Below are positions 48,381 to 59,600 of a stretch of 64,000 bases of DNA, in pieces. The stretch is from Persicaria tinctoria (Eukaryota; Streptophyta; Magnoliopsida; Caryophyllales; Polygonaceae), in the NCBI GenBank assembly GCA_037127255.1, contig JBANSL010000009.1, forward strand, positions 21,224,475 through 21,288,474. The letters run 5' to 3'. Both the position numbers and the translations under genes were made by a program. Under the pieces are notes generated by a model. The model saw nothing but the letters and a program-made list of their open reading frames with translations. It had not been told where the DNA came from and searched no databases. Each line of letters starts with the position of its first letter. The first letter of the stretch is position 1.

Positions 48381-50118
48381 TTCGTCCCGAGACGCTGGAG
48401 CTTGCTCCGCGTCGGATCTCTGGTGGACGCATCGAGCTCCCAGATCGACACTTCATCCCGAAACGCTGGAGCTTGCTCCGCGTCGGATCTCTGGTGGACG
48501 CATCGAGCTCCCAGATCGACACTTCGTCCCGAAACGCTGGAGCTTGCTCCGCGTCGGATCTCTGGTGGACGCATCGAGCTCCCAGATCGACACTTCGTCC
48601 CGAGACGCTGGAGCTTGCTCCGCGTCGGATCTCTGGTGGACGCATCGAGCTCCCAGATCGACACTTCGTCCCGAGACGCTAGAGCTTGCTCCGCGTCGGA
48701 TCTCTGGTGGACGCATCGAGCTCCCAGATCGACACTTCGTTCCGAAACGCTGGAGCTTGCTCCGCGTCGGATCTCTGGTGGACGCATTGAGCTCCTAGAT
48801 CGACACTACGTCCCGAAACACTAGAGCTTGCTCCGCGTCGGATCTCTGGTGGACGCATCGAGCTCCCAGATCGACACTTTGTCCCGAAACGCTGGAGCTT
48901 GCTCCGCGTCGGATCTCTGGTGGACGCATCGAGCTCCCAGATCAAAACTTCGTCCCGAGACGCTGGAGCTTGCTCCGCGTCGGATCTCTGGTGGACGCAT
49001 CGAGCTCCCAGATCGACACTTCGTCCCGAGACGCTGGAGCTTGCTCCGCGTCGGATCTCTGGTGGACGCATCGAGCTCCCAGATCGACACTTCGTCCCGA
49101 AACGCTGGAGCTTGCTCCGCATCGGATCTCTGGTGGACGCATTGAGCTCCCAGATCGACACTACGTCCCGAGACGCTGGAGCTTGCTCCGCGTCGGATCT
49201 CTGGTGGACGCATTGAGCTCCCAGATCGACACTTCGTCCCGAGAAGCTGGAGCTTGCTCCGCGTCGGATCTCTGGTGGACGCATTGAGCTCCCAGATCGA
49301 CACTTCGTCCCGAGACGCTGGAGCTTGTCCACGTCGGATCTCTGATGGACGCATTGAGCTCCAGATCGACATTTCGTCCCGAGACGCTGGAGCTTGCTCC
49401 GCGACGGATCTCTGGTGGACGCATTGAGGTCCCAGATCGACACTTCGTCCCGAGACGCTGGGGCTTGCTCCGCGTCGGATCTCTGGTGGACGCGTTGAGC
49501 TCCCAGATCGACACTTCGTCCCGAGACGCTGGAGCTTGCTCCGCGTCGGATCTCTGGTGGACGCATTGAGCTCCCAGATCGACACTTCGTCCCGAAACGC
49601 TGGAGCTTGCTCCGCGTCGGATCTCTGGTGGACGCATCGAGCTCCAGAATCGACACTTCGTCCCGAGACGCTGGAGCTTGCTCCGCGTCGGATCTCTGGT
49701 GGACGCGTTGAGCTCCCAGATCGACACTTCGTCCCGAGACGCTGGAGCTTGCTCCGCGTCGGATCTCTGGTGGACGCATTGAGCTCCCAGATCGACACTT
49801 CGTCCCGAAACGCTGGAGCTTGCTCCGCGTCGGATCTCTGATGGACGCATCGAGCTCCCAGATCGACACTTCGTCCCGAGACGCTGGAGCTTGCTCCGCG
49901 TCGAATCTCTGGTGGACGCATTGAGCTCCCAGATCGACACTTCGTCCCGAGACGCTAGAGCTTGCTCCGCGTCGGATCTCTGGGGGACGCATTGAGCTCC
50001 CAGATCGACACTTCGTCCCGAGACGCTGGAGCTTGCTCCGCGTCGGATCTCTGGGGGACGCATTGAGCTCCCAGATCGACATTTCGTCCCGAGACGCTGG
50101 AGATTGCTCCGCGTCGGG
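48381..50118. repeat. 71-bp tandem array, about 24 copies
   Basis: Unit: GAGACGCTGGAGCTTGCTCC, GCGTCGGATCTCTGGTGGAC, GCATCGAGCTCCCAGATCGA, CACTTCGTCCC (71 bp). It starts 93 bp after the pol stop. Left copies mostly read GCATCGAGC and right copies GCATTGAGC, a gradient that indicates local block duplication. One copy near 49325-49375 is short. GGAGC-TT-GCTCC in each unit is a small dyad. No unit has a stop in any frame on either strand, so long frames (up to 467 codons) run through the array. These are not genes. Tandem arrays behind pol are a known habit of Tat elements. Confidence 0.97.
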
Positions 50119-50305
50119 TAACGGTGCTTTAGAAAGAGGGAACTCGAGCTTGAGGCCCAGCTAAAACCATCAACTCGACCCCAAAAAGTGGGGCTGCTAA
50201 CATATAAAGAAGTTCGTACCCAAGAAAGCGATAAACACAAAGAAAGTCCGGAAAAGCTAAGACAGGCAAAATAGACGCAGTACTTTAGATAAACATAAGG
50301 ATAAC

Positions 50306-50818
50306 TTAAGGGGTGTCCCGAGGACGATCCGAAACCAGACGAGTTCGGTCAGTGCACAGGCGAGTTCCATTTGTTGGAGGACCTTCAGGATAAGGCTCTT
50401 GCCACCCAGCATCGACCTCGCTGCCATCCGCGGACAAAATATGGACCTCGAACCGGGCGTTCCCTGTGTGCAGAAAGGTAATGGCGGATCCAATGTCGAC
50501 ACCATGAGTACTGGCAAAATGATTCCAACCTTGCCCTACGAAGGGGACCCGGTAATCACCCCGGTACACCGTCACAGGGAAGTCCCGCAAAATCCTCGAC
50601 GATAACAGGACGCGCTCGGGGAGATCCGGCCCGTACTCAATCTCGAAACGGGCAGGCAGCCGCTGCTCGAATACACCGAATGAACAAGAAAGGGTGGGTT
50701 AGCCTAGAAAGTGAATAAAGACATTTAAGCCACCATCACCACATACCAAATGATACATCTGTTCCGGGAAGTCCAGAGAACGGAAAAAGGGCCAGGTCTG
50801 GGGCGCTGAGGAGGACAT
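50306..50818 (-). CDS. B3-domain protein, antisense, two exons
   Basis: Exon 1 (50818-50747) begins at ATG and encodes 24 residues (MSSSAPQTWPFFRSLDFPEQ and four more) up to TTG|GTATGT. An 84-nt intron ends in GAGCAG. Exon 2 (50662-50306) encodes 118 residues. It reads LPARFEIEYGPDLPERVLL, FPVTVYRGDYRV, FVGQGWNHFASTHGVDIGS, ITFLHTGNARFEVHIL: the complete B3 fold with the V-L strand, GW..F core and C-terminal F.V.I strand. B3 is a plant-specific DNA-binding domain (REM, ARF, RAV, LAV families). A TTAAAAG element lies about 50 nt upstream on the minus strand. About 142 residues in all, no in-frame stop. It lies tail-to-tail with pol, separated by the 71-bp array, and is probably an accessory gene of the Gypsy element. 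Exon joining is my inference. Confidence 0.72.
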
Positions 50819-50869
50819 CTTGCGGTATGTGCTCTTTGGTGAAATAAGAGGACGAGTAGACTGCTCCTT

Positions 50870-51210
50870 TTAAGGAGGGCCCTCAGGGGTCACGGGCTAC
50901 GCAGACGCCTTCTCGGTAAGCCTAGACACTGGAGGGGACACTACACGCAGGGCACACCCTGCATGATAGACAGGTGTACGCCGGAGGGGACACTACACGC
51001 AGGGCACACCCTGCAACCCCGAAAGGAAAAAACGAAGGGGGAAAAGGGGACCCTCAAGGGGCACGGGCCGCACAGGCGCCTTCTCGATAAGCCGAAACAC
51101 TGACAGATGGACAGGGTATCGCTACCCTAGGCTGAGCATGGCAGACAGGTGTATGACGTATGGATCTCTACGCGCAGGTCATTGCCTGCAACCCCGAAAG
51201 AAAACAACGA
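50870..51210. repeat. Diverged ~173-bp tandem repeat with hairpins
   Basis: CCTCAGGGGTCACGGGCTAC...GACGCCTTCTCGGTAAGCC (from about 50880) recurs diverged at about 51052. Inside, GCAGGG-CACA-CCCTGC hairpins occur at 50947-50962 and 50999-51014, and GCAACCCCGAAAG follows at 51013 and 51188. The repeat lies between divergently oriented B3 copies and could contain their shared promoter region. Confidence 0.65.
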
Positions 51211-51232
51211 AAAGAAGAAGAGAGAGAAACCC

Positions 51233-51661
51233 ATGAACATCGATCCCCCCATGAGGACGACCCCGTCGAGGCTAAGGCCTAGCTCAGGGGGTATAAGAAT
51301 AGACCCTAACAACTCAAGGTTTACGACCCCCCACATAACGACGATGAACCTGGGGACACCACCCAGGACGTTCTGTCGCGTCATCATGAAGGAAGAACAG
51401 CTCCAAACACTCCGCCTCCCACTCACGTACGTTTTGATAGACGAGGACACGTAATCGGAAGCCCGCCTTTGGTCCCGCTCCAATCAAGAACATGAGGTGA
51501 AGGTGGAGAAGGGTAGCGACGACCTTTTCTGGCTAACCCAGGGATGGCCCCACTTTGTTCAAGCAAACCGAGTTACGGTAGGATCCGTTTTGATTTTCAC
51601 CTAGATGGGGGATTCCATTTTCGAAGTTCAAATAATCAACCCCGACATCGAGGAAGCTTAA
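51233..51661 (+). pseudogene. B3-domain pseudogene with two in-frame stops
   Basis: The frame from ATG 51233 to TAA 51661 reads as a B3 domain: FCRVIMKEEQLQTLRLPLTY, then after TAA (51452-51454) HEVKVEKGSDDLFWLTQGW and PHFVQANRVTVGSVLIFT, then after TAG (51602-51604) MGDSIFEVQII. Homology continues in the same frame across both stops, so they are substitutions and not frameshifts. The strand order LRLP, V.V, LTQGW..F...N, G..L.F, F.V.I is the canonical B3 layout. This copy faces away from the antisense B3 gene about 415 bp to its left. Confidence 0.72.
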
Positions 51662-52312
51662 AAGCGAAGAGACCTCTGGGTCTCTCTATTCTGTAGTCCG
51701 TACTTGTAGTTTTAAATGCCCCAAATCTAGGGAAACTGGTTATGAGAAACAAACGGTTCCCAGTGTCTTTTTAATAAGTAATAAAGGGTTCGAGCGTCTC
51801 AAATTAGTAAAAAAAAAAACCCAACATATCCGCGGACGGGCCGATGCCACCCCTTGAAATCACCTACATCAGGTAAGCATCAAAACACGAGGTTTCCGTG
51901 GTCGATTGAAAAACCCCGACCATGAGGATCCCTCTTCGCCTTCCATCCAAAAGACTAAGTTTCGCCGACGCTAGTTCTCAAAACGCGAACGGGCACAACC
52001 CCGTCTCAGCCCCTTGTATGCGATGGCTGAAACCCCGTAAGGGAACTGATCAGAAACCCACAGGAGCCCCCAAGGCGCTAAGGCACCGAAATTCAGAAAA
52101 ATAAATCTATAAGCACCAAAGAACAGGGAAACGAATGGAAGTTTTCCTTTTTTTTGTTTTTCAGTTCGAAAACCAATAAAGTTGTTTTCACCTTTACTGA
52201 CCAAATTTCCTTCCCAAGAAACTAGGAAGGGACGATTCAGAAAAGATACTCGAATATCACGAGCATTAAATTAAAGATTACATACAGAAGGGATCAAGGC
52301 TCACTCCCCCTC
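51662..52312. other. Spacer, no gene recognised
   Basis: Mixed sequence with a short poly-A (51809-51820) and TCCGCGGA (about 51828), a palindrome that recurs in this Gypsy element (30507, 50428, 52967). Open frames of 60-77 codons overlap on both strands and are not convincing. Confidence 0.5.
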
Positions 52313-52319
52313 TATAAAA
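52313..52319 (+). promoter_or_regulatory. TATA box of the sense B3 gene
   Basis: TATAAAA in CTCTATAAAAGCAGGGG, 77 nt upstream of the ATG at 52396. The spacing leaves a leader of about 45 nt, consistent with an autonomous promoter inside the element. Confidence 0.65.
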
Positions 52320-52395
52320 GCAGGGGATTCAGTACCCCTGCATAGGTACCCCATCATCAGAGAGAAGCATCACCTGAAACAACACCGGAGAAAAT

Positions 52396-52768
52396 ATGGC
52401 GTCAGGCGGAGGCCGCAGGAGAGACTTCATCCGTTTGATCCAGAACGACTCTTTCTTACAAAGAATGGTAACGTCTCAAAGAACTCTCCCAATACGCATG
52501 TCTTTCATTTTCTTTCTTGTGTCTGATCGCTTCCTCTAAACTACCCCAGTCTTTGCCGGAGTTTTTTGAGGAAGAGTACGGGCTCTTCGGCGTCGAAAGG
52601 GTCGTGTTAACCAACGGACCAGGAAGGAGGGGCATCCGCGCAGTGGTAGACAGGGACGAAGCCGGAGTACTCTGGCTCACCCAAGGATGGAGGGCGTTCA
52701 CTAGGTCTCGGAATGCGCACGTGGGAGGGACCACCCCGGAGGGCGGAAGTAGTGATGATTCTCCCTAA
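52396..52768 (+). CDS. Short B3-like protein, two exons
   Basis: Exon 1 (52396-52467) encodes 24 residues, MASGGGRRRDFIRLIQNDSF and LQRM, to ATG|GTAACG. An 82-nt intron ends CTACCCCAG. Exon 2 (52550-52768) encodes 72 residues beginning SLPEFFEEEYGLFGVERVVL and containing RAVVDRDEAGVLWLTQGW, RAFTRSRNAHVGG, then a Gly/Ser tail and TAA. It matches the first two thirds of a B3 domain, and WLTQGW is shared with the pseudogene at 51233. The last strands are missing, so DNA binding may be impaired. Exon-1 length (24 codons), intron phase (0) and intron size match the antisense B3 gene, so the two are paralogues. It has a TATA box and AATGAATAA/AATGAAATA-like signals after the stop. Confidence 0.65.
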
Positions 52769-53131
52769 GAAGGAGAGTGTTCCAAGATAAGCTGTAAGGT
52801 GACCGAGGAGAAAGAAAATCTGTAATGAATAAGTGTTTAAATGAAATATTCAGGCGACTGAGCGTTGGAAGTTTTTTCTTGTTTTTTACGGAGAATCCTT
52901 CAAAGAGACAGAAAATCGCTATTAAATAAAAAGTTGCAAAGCTGGCTTCCCCCTGCGTGGTCCGTCCGCGGAACCAGGGGTGAAAGCCACTCCCAAAAAA
53001 CAACCGCGGACCAAGTTTCCACCTACCACCTTCCATTACAAAGTCTGAACTTCCATCATCCCAAAAGAGGTATAAAAATACCGAAGTTTGCTTAAAAAGT
53101 TAAAGTCGCCCGGGCCCGACTAAACAAATTT
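52769..53131. other. Convergent 3' region of two accessory genes
   Basis: Between the sense B3 stop and the antisense coiled-coil stop. It contains AT-rich polyadenylation-like wording (AATGAATAAGTG, 52823) and two copies of a GCGGA palindromic motif (CCGCGGA at 52967 and 53002). No gene. Confidence 0.5.
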
Positions 53132-53625
53132 CTACAGGCCATCACCGGAAAAACCTACTTTGTCATCTTCCACCAAACCCCAATCATCCCGATCCTCACT
53201 AGGAGAAAACGGTTGAAGAGGGACTCCTGGGTTCTCCGCGGATCTCTTCACACTCTGGTGAATCCCGGCCTTCATCCCGATGAAAAAGCAGTCTCGGTAC
53301 CGATCTTGGATGAAATCCTGCCCGGCTTCTTCGTTTAACCAACAAGGGACCGCGCTTTTCATGAAGTCTAGGCCAGATGGGGATCTCAGCCAATCATCTA
53401 CCAACTTGGTACGATTGTGCGGAACTTCCAACCAAGAAAAGACTATGTCACCATCGGTACGGGCTCGGTACCGTTCCAGCTCGATGGTTCGACGATTGGC
53501 TTCCATGACAGCTTTACTCTTCGCCTCGTTAGCCGTAAGCAGTTGATCCTCAAATTCCTTCTTTTTGGCCTCGAACCCCTGCCGCTGGCTCTCAAATTCC
53601 TTCTTCTGGCTCTCAAGTTCCTTCT
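53132..53625 (-). pseudogene. Antisense coiled-coil gene, C-terminal part
   Basis: Minus-strand frame ending at 53132. From the insertion point it reads repetitive coiled-coil sequence (KELESQKKEFESQRQGFEAK, FEDQLLTANEAKSKAV), then a folded-looking part (VFSWLEVPHNRTKLVDDWLR, FIQDRYRDCFFIGMKAGIHQ) and an acidic tail. About 160 codons. The N-terminal part lies at 63544-64000 beyond the inserted non-autonomous element. Antisense ORFs between pol and the 3' LTR are known in Tat elements such as Grande and Retand, and this is probably such an ORF. I do not know the function. Coiled-coil composition suggests oligomerisation. Confidence 0.7.
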
Positions 53626-56600
53626 TGTAACGGCCCAGAATTATGATTTCCGGGTTACGTTTCAAGGGATAAAACCCCTTGTTCGGATCTTGCAATCCAG
53701 GTACGGGTCGAGGTTTCAAATTCAATTTTAAGGTCAATAATAAAGGGGATTTCAAACCCTAAAACATCGAAGGGCCGTTGGGTACCCTTGACCTGTCCTA
53801 AGACTATGTCGCGGAATCCATTTGAAACGGAAGTAAGGCGAAAACAAAATTAAGATACAAGGTGCCACGACTAAGCCGGGTCAAAACCAAATCATAAGTG
53901 GGTGATTACCATTTGTAACGAGTTAGAGAATTAGCTAGGTTCTTCGATTCGCAAAAAGGGAACCCCGTCATATACACATCGAGCACTCAAAATCTGCAGA
54001 AAATACCTTTAAAGAAGAACGGGGAAAGGAGTCAGGTCGAGCCACTCATCCGGGACCGGCAGTCCTCGCTGAGGCTACATAGTATGTGCTATACCTAATA
54101 AAGATGCTCTAATGCAGTACGAAAGTTAAACACACTAGCATGCTCCTAGTTGTAATAATAAGCAGAAATACTGTAAAGGGCCCAAGACAATGCCAAAAGG
54201 CATATCCCCTGATCCGTGCCCACTCTGGGCATATATGTCCGTACCTCGCTCCGAAGCAGCCCAGGTAGGACGCTCGGTCGGTGCCGCAGCCTATCAGTCC
54301 GTACCTCACTCCGAAGCAGCCCAGGTAGGACGCTCGGTCACCGCCGCAGCCAGATCATATATAAGACTCGACTGGGACCAAAACGATATGAAACACGAAT
54401 GCCCCAATGACCCTAGCAACGACTCTAAAGACTCAGATAATGGCCGTTCTCTTTTCAAACGCATAAAGTAAGCGGATGCTCAATCAATTAGTGCAACCTA
54501 AACATGATACTACATGGCATGCTTTTATGCATATGCAACACCTAACATAAAATGCAACAACAGGCATGAATGTCCAAGCTGAGTAAGCCCCCTAGGGAAC
54601 TTACCTGAAAATGCAGAACAGCAGGATAATACAAGCAAGGGCCCAAGTGCAAGTCCAAAGCAATCCAAAAGCAATACACACCTATCATCAAGCCATTTCC
54701 ATAAGCCACCGGACCAATACTCATACACAGAACCCAAGTTCTCAACATCCTCAAAACCAATCAATAGTAAAACCATTTCCAAAACCTTTCCGATACGATC
54801 AACACCAACCAAAATCATTCTTCCCAAAACCTTCCAACTCTTAAATCTCAAGTTCAATCAACTCAGAAAATCAACAATTCCTTTAAAGTCATACTCAGCC
54901 AAATCTTGACATTAAACATTTAAACCTTAGAACAGTTCTCTCAAAATCACATTATAGAACTAATTTCGACATTTTATTTCAAAACCCTTATATAATTAAA
55001 TTCCATTTTCACAACCCATGTTTAAAAATCCCAACCAAAAGTATTTCACTAAATAAAATTCTACAACCTCCCATTTTTAATAAAGCACTTTCATAAATTT
55101 ACATTAGTAACCCCTTTTGACTTTTTTTTCTAAACACATAAAATCATATAGTAATGCATCCCAATAAATCTACTGGTAAAACAAGTTATAAAATATAGTA
55201 GTGATAACGACAATCTACTAATATATGAATGTAAACATAGCCACACAACAAAATATGAAATTTAAACACCCAAAGCCCAGCTCTCTAAAATAAAGGATCC
55301 GAGCCCAAAAATTTAGGCCCAACAAAGAGAGAGAGGGGATCAGCGTCTTCAACCTCAGAGCAAGGCTCTGTTTCTGGCGGAGGACGCGGAGGTGAGGAGG
55401 GAAGGAACCTCAGGCCTTCGGTGGCCCTGCTCGGCTCGGAACCTGTCCCAGATGGCCGGAATAGATTTCCGACGACAACCCACACAACAGGAAGGAAGCG
55501 AGAGTAATTAGGACGGGAAAGGAAGAGATTTACCGAGCGACAAGAGCAACTCCGGCGAGGATGTCAGGGCGGCGTTCGACTGCAACGAAGGCTTGGTCCG
55601 GACCGTCTCGGTTCGATCAGGGAGGGGAAGCGAGACTTGCGATGGCGCCGGCGATCTACGTCTAGGTCGGAAAGGTTCCGAGTGGCCGCTCTCCTGGAAG
55701 CAATTAGAAGCGGTGAAGAGGGGAGGACAGCCTCCGGCGGTGATGGTGGCTCCGCCAGGCTCCGACTACCTCTAGGCTCCTCGGAATGGGTGAGTTGCAG
55801 CGCCGGCTAGCTGTTGGAGGGAGCTGGAAGGAAAACGAGAGGAGTGGAGGAGAGACAGGGTGACTTGGGTCGCGGTATCGACGGCGAATCGGAGAGAAGG
55901 AGTTACTGGCTGCGATTGACAAGGGGAAGGGTGAAGGTGAGCTGTTGGAGAAGGCAGGAGCGCTCAGATTGTTCTTCAAACAGATGGGGGAAGGCGGTGG
56001 CGCTTCGGAGGTGGTGGTGGCGGTACTGGTGGCCGGCGGAACAGACAAGGATTGGTGGTGTTGCTGCTTCCGGTGGCTGCGGCTTCAATAGAGATGAAAA
56101 GAGGCTGAGCAAGGAGGCGGTGAGGTGGTGGTGATGGGTTTCTCCAATTGGGACAGAAAGAGCAAGAGGGTGGAGGATCAGTGGAGGGTTGACATCCAGA
56201 TGAAGATTTTGGGTTTCCTGGTGGTTTTGAAATGGCTACAAGGGGAAGAAAGATATGAGTTTTGAGGGCTTTTGATGGATAAGGTTTAGGGTTCCTTTTG
56301 AGGGCATCTGACAGGGAGAAGGAGGAGAGATTTCGGATGAATGGTAAGGTGTGGGTGTGTAGGGAGTGTAGAGGAAGAAGACAAAAAGATGAGCTGGATG
56401 AGGCAAGGCAAGAGGCCTCAATTGCCTTATGAAACGAGAGAAAGAGGGAGAGAAAGCAATTTAAGAATGGTCCAACAAACACCAATTCAAATTCCCAACA
56501 CTCGATAATCTAAAACGAATTGTAACTCATTATCAAAATTAAATTAATTTATCGAGGCTCTCAACTCTAAAGCGGAAACAAATTCCGTCAAAATCAAAAT

Positions 56601-56683
56601 TCTAAAATGATGCCGGAAGGAAAATAATAATATATCTACTTAAAATAATATAAAATAATAGTTTTAAATTTTCGGTCTTTACA
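53626..56683 (-). repeat. LARD 2, 3' LTR (element sense)
   Basis: 3058 bp. It contains a tandem doublet of about 60 bp (TCCGTACCTCGCTCCGAAGC..., at 54238 and 54298) not found in LARD 1, and a GC-rich block (55370-56130) with overlapping spurious frames. It keeps 68 bp (about 55709-55776) that the partner LTR has lost. Confidence 0.95.
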
Positions 56684-59600
56684 TTCATCCACCTCTAAAA
56701 ACAAGTCTCGTCCCCGAGACTAAAATCATTCTAAAGCCAAGGGAAGGATGGGAAAATCGGTGAGTCCTAAGATCACGCCATAGACCCCGTAAGCACCTTA
56801 TAAGTGCACCTATAAGGTCCTTACAGTATCTTCGTCATGACCATGACATCCCCAATGGGTCGTAATAAGTATGTGATATGGGCCCTTATCACATTCTTAT
56901 CTCGACTTCTCGGTTATATCATAACTCAAAAGCTTCATAACGAAAATCCAAATTGGTCGCTTTCAAAACTGCTGAAAATATTCAATTCCAACGTTTAACC
57001 AAGCAACTTTACACAAAAACAAGTCGAATCCTTTTTAAATCAAGATTCCATCAAAATCTTCCAACAACCACATCAGTTTCTCACATAACTATCAATCAAA
57101 TTCAGAAGCTCAGAGGTGGAATCATCCACCTCTAAGGGCTAATCCCATATTCTCTTCCTAGTTTCCAGAATCAAATCAACCCATCAGTCTCCATTCAGGC
57201 AAGATTCCCAAGCCATAAGCAATGCATAACCACATAACCAATCGATTATCCTAACCGCCTAGAATTCTTTTACCACTCATCAACCACTCCACAAGAGAAC
57301 CCTCACCCACAAGTTCAAGAATAAGCAATCATGGACATTATTACACATAAGGACCACATCATATCCACTAGCATTTATAGTATCATGGGTTCATCATCAA
57401 TTATCGCAACTATGTCAACAAGTCTCAATGTATCGGCATGCTCAATCATTATTACAAATCATCATATATGCACATAATTAAGTCAAAATAGCAAGTTACA
57501 TCATAACCTTATCTAATAACCAATTCAGAATTCTCAGCATTTGCAGTTCACAATTTACGGGCAAGGGAAATTAGGTCATGCTTAGCACTCAAAGTATCGT
57601 TGCATCAAGACATCTTGTCACATTAGAATTGTAAGGCATTAGATCATACCATCATAGGCAACAGGCAATCAGGCAACAATCATCATCAAGTTAGTACATC
57701 AACACGTAAATCTCATCGCTAGAGCAGCGCAATATCATCGTCAAAAAGTTCAAAAGGGTTAGCAATTCGAACAGAGAACACTCTTGCTTGCAAGTCATAT
57801 CGTAATCAGTAACCGCCATTCTCGAAATGTGCTTGTCTTTCCGAAATCGTTGATCCTGAGGCCTGTGGGTTATGGGCCCACGCTTCTGCTGCGCTGCTCT
57901 ATTGCTATCTAACTTTTTTGTTCCCTCATCCATGCGGTCGCTCGTCGAATGTATCGCGCAAGAGTCCAAGTTAGCGGAGATAGGGGAGTGACAAGAGAAG
58001 ACAACCCAAATTCCTTTCGGGGACAAACACGGACCACAACTAAAGACGATAACTAGAGACGAAACTCCGACTTGAGAATAGCAACGATGCCCTTATGGAA
58101 GTCTATTTAGGTTATAATCGCGACAAGCAAACACGAATCCATCACGGAGCATATAAATCATTTTAACCCACACTAACATGTACCTATCTCGAGGAGCACG
58201 ACATACATATGCATTCTAGAAAGACATATTCGAGTGCTACACAGATGCATGCGAGACAAGATAGTAGTCTATTATCCCATGAAGCAGATATGCCTAGCAA
58301 CTTAAGCAAGATATGCGAGATTTAATGGGTATCACAATTATCACATATAAACAATGCATAAGCTTGGTGTATGTATCATACTAGAACATATATGAACAAC
58401 ATAGTAACTGTCTCATCTGACACAATGATCATATAACAGGTCAAGAATGACACGTAATCGTATGTCGAGATACATTTAGAAAGTATAGGTCCTACATGAT
58501 GCTAGAGATACATGATGTGCTACAAGCATAGTCAAGAGTTATTAAGAGAGGTTCAACATAATATGCACGAAACATGAGGCATCATCAAAAGTAACGAGAA
58601 TGGCATCATGGGTGACATATTATAATCATGCTAGGAACGAACCATCGTAAGGCATATAAAACGATAACTATCACATTGTGGAACAAGTACAACATGTAAT
58701 CATTTAACGACTCATATTGGAAAGTAGAAGCCCTACAAGATACTACTAGCACATATCAAAACGTGACTACAATCAAGGCAGTTTGACTAGATTCATCCTA
58801 ACATTCATGCGTCATGTGTATGCGAAATTACGATGTAACGTGGTGTGTGACCATGCGAGGTGTCAAAGCATACATTAATGCAAGCATGAGAAGATGGCAC
58901 AGAATAATAGAGAAATACCACCAAGCGATAACAGGTAAACATGCTAGGACTAACCATCTTGGGAAGCAAGTCGATCATCAAGTTCAACATTAATCTAATT
59001 AGGATGGGCAAAACATTTTAAGAGGATAGGAAGAGGGAAGAATCACACTATCAGGGACCTAACTCAAGGGAGAATCAACAATATTGTAGGCAAGGTATAA
59101 ATTCGTACAAGTCATAACCAAGGGTCCTACGTGATACTAATGGCTCAACACAACATGTGATGCATACATGCATTTAACGATAACGATATGTAAGAAATCA
59201 AGTCAATCACATTCTAAGGATATATAAACGCGAGGAAGGTTTTACGATGTATAACACGAGTTTAAGTAATGTCGATATGACTAGAATACGAGGACATGAG
59301 CTCAAATCAACACGTAACAAGATAAAACATGCATTTATCAAGACTCAATTATACCACATAATCTCCATCCAACGCAAGTAAGCACACAACAATTCAAATT
59401 GCAAAGCAACCAACGTTAGTTAATCTGACGAATACAGAACATATGGGCATACTAAGCATCAAGGCGTCATCAGCTAGCATACTTAAGAGATAATTTACAC
59501 GCATTCATACGAAGAAGAGTTTATCACACTATCATGGACCTAACCAAGGAGAAGGCAACTATCACGTAGGTTCATATCATATGGTCCATGCTTCAAATCA

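Noticed and set aside
48360..50240. Long overlapping open frames (up to 467 codons) in the 71-bp array
   Set aside because: They follow from a stop-free 71-bp unit, exist in several frames and on both strands, and show no independent coding signal.
53626..53755. N terminus of the coiled-coil frame extending into 53755
   Set aside because: Codons right of 53625 belong to the LARD 2 LTR, not to the gene.
55285..56485. Frames in the LARD 2 LTR (and copies at 62212-63344)
   Set aside because: Same situation: overlapping frames, low-complexity Ser/Pro or Arg/Gly translations, no recognisable family.
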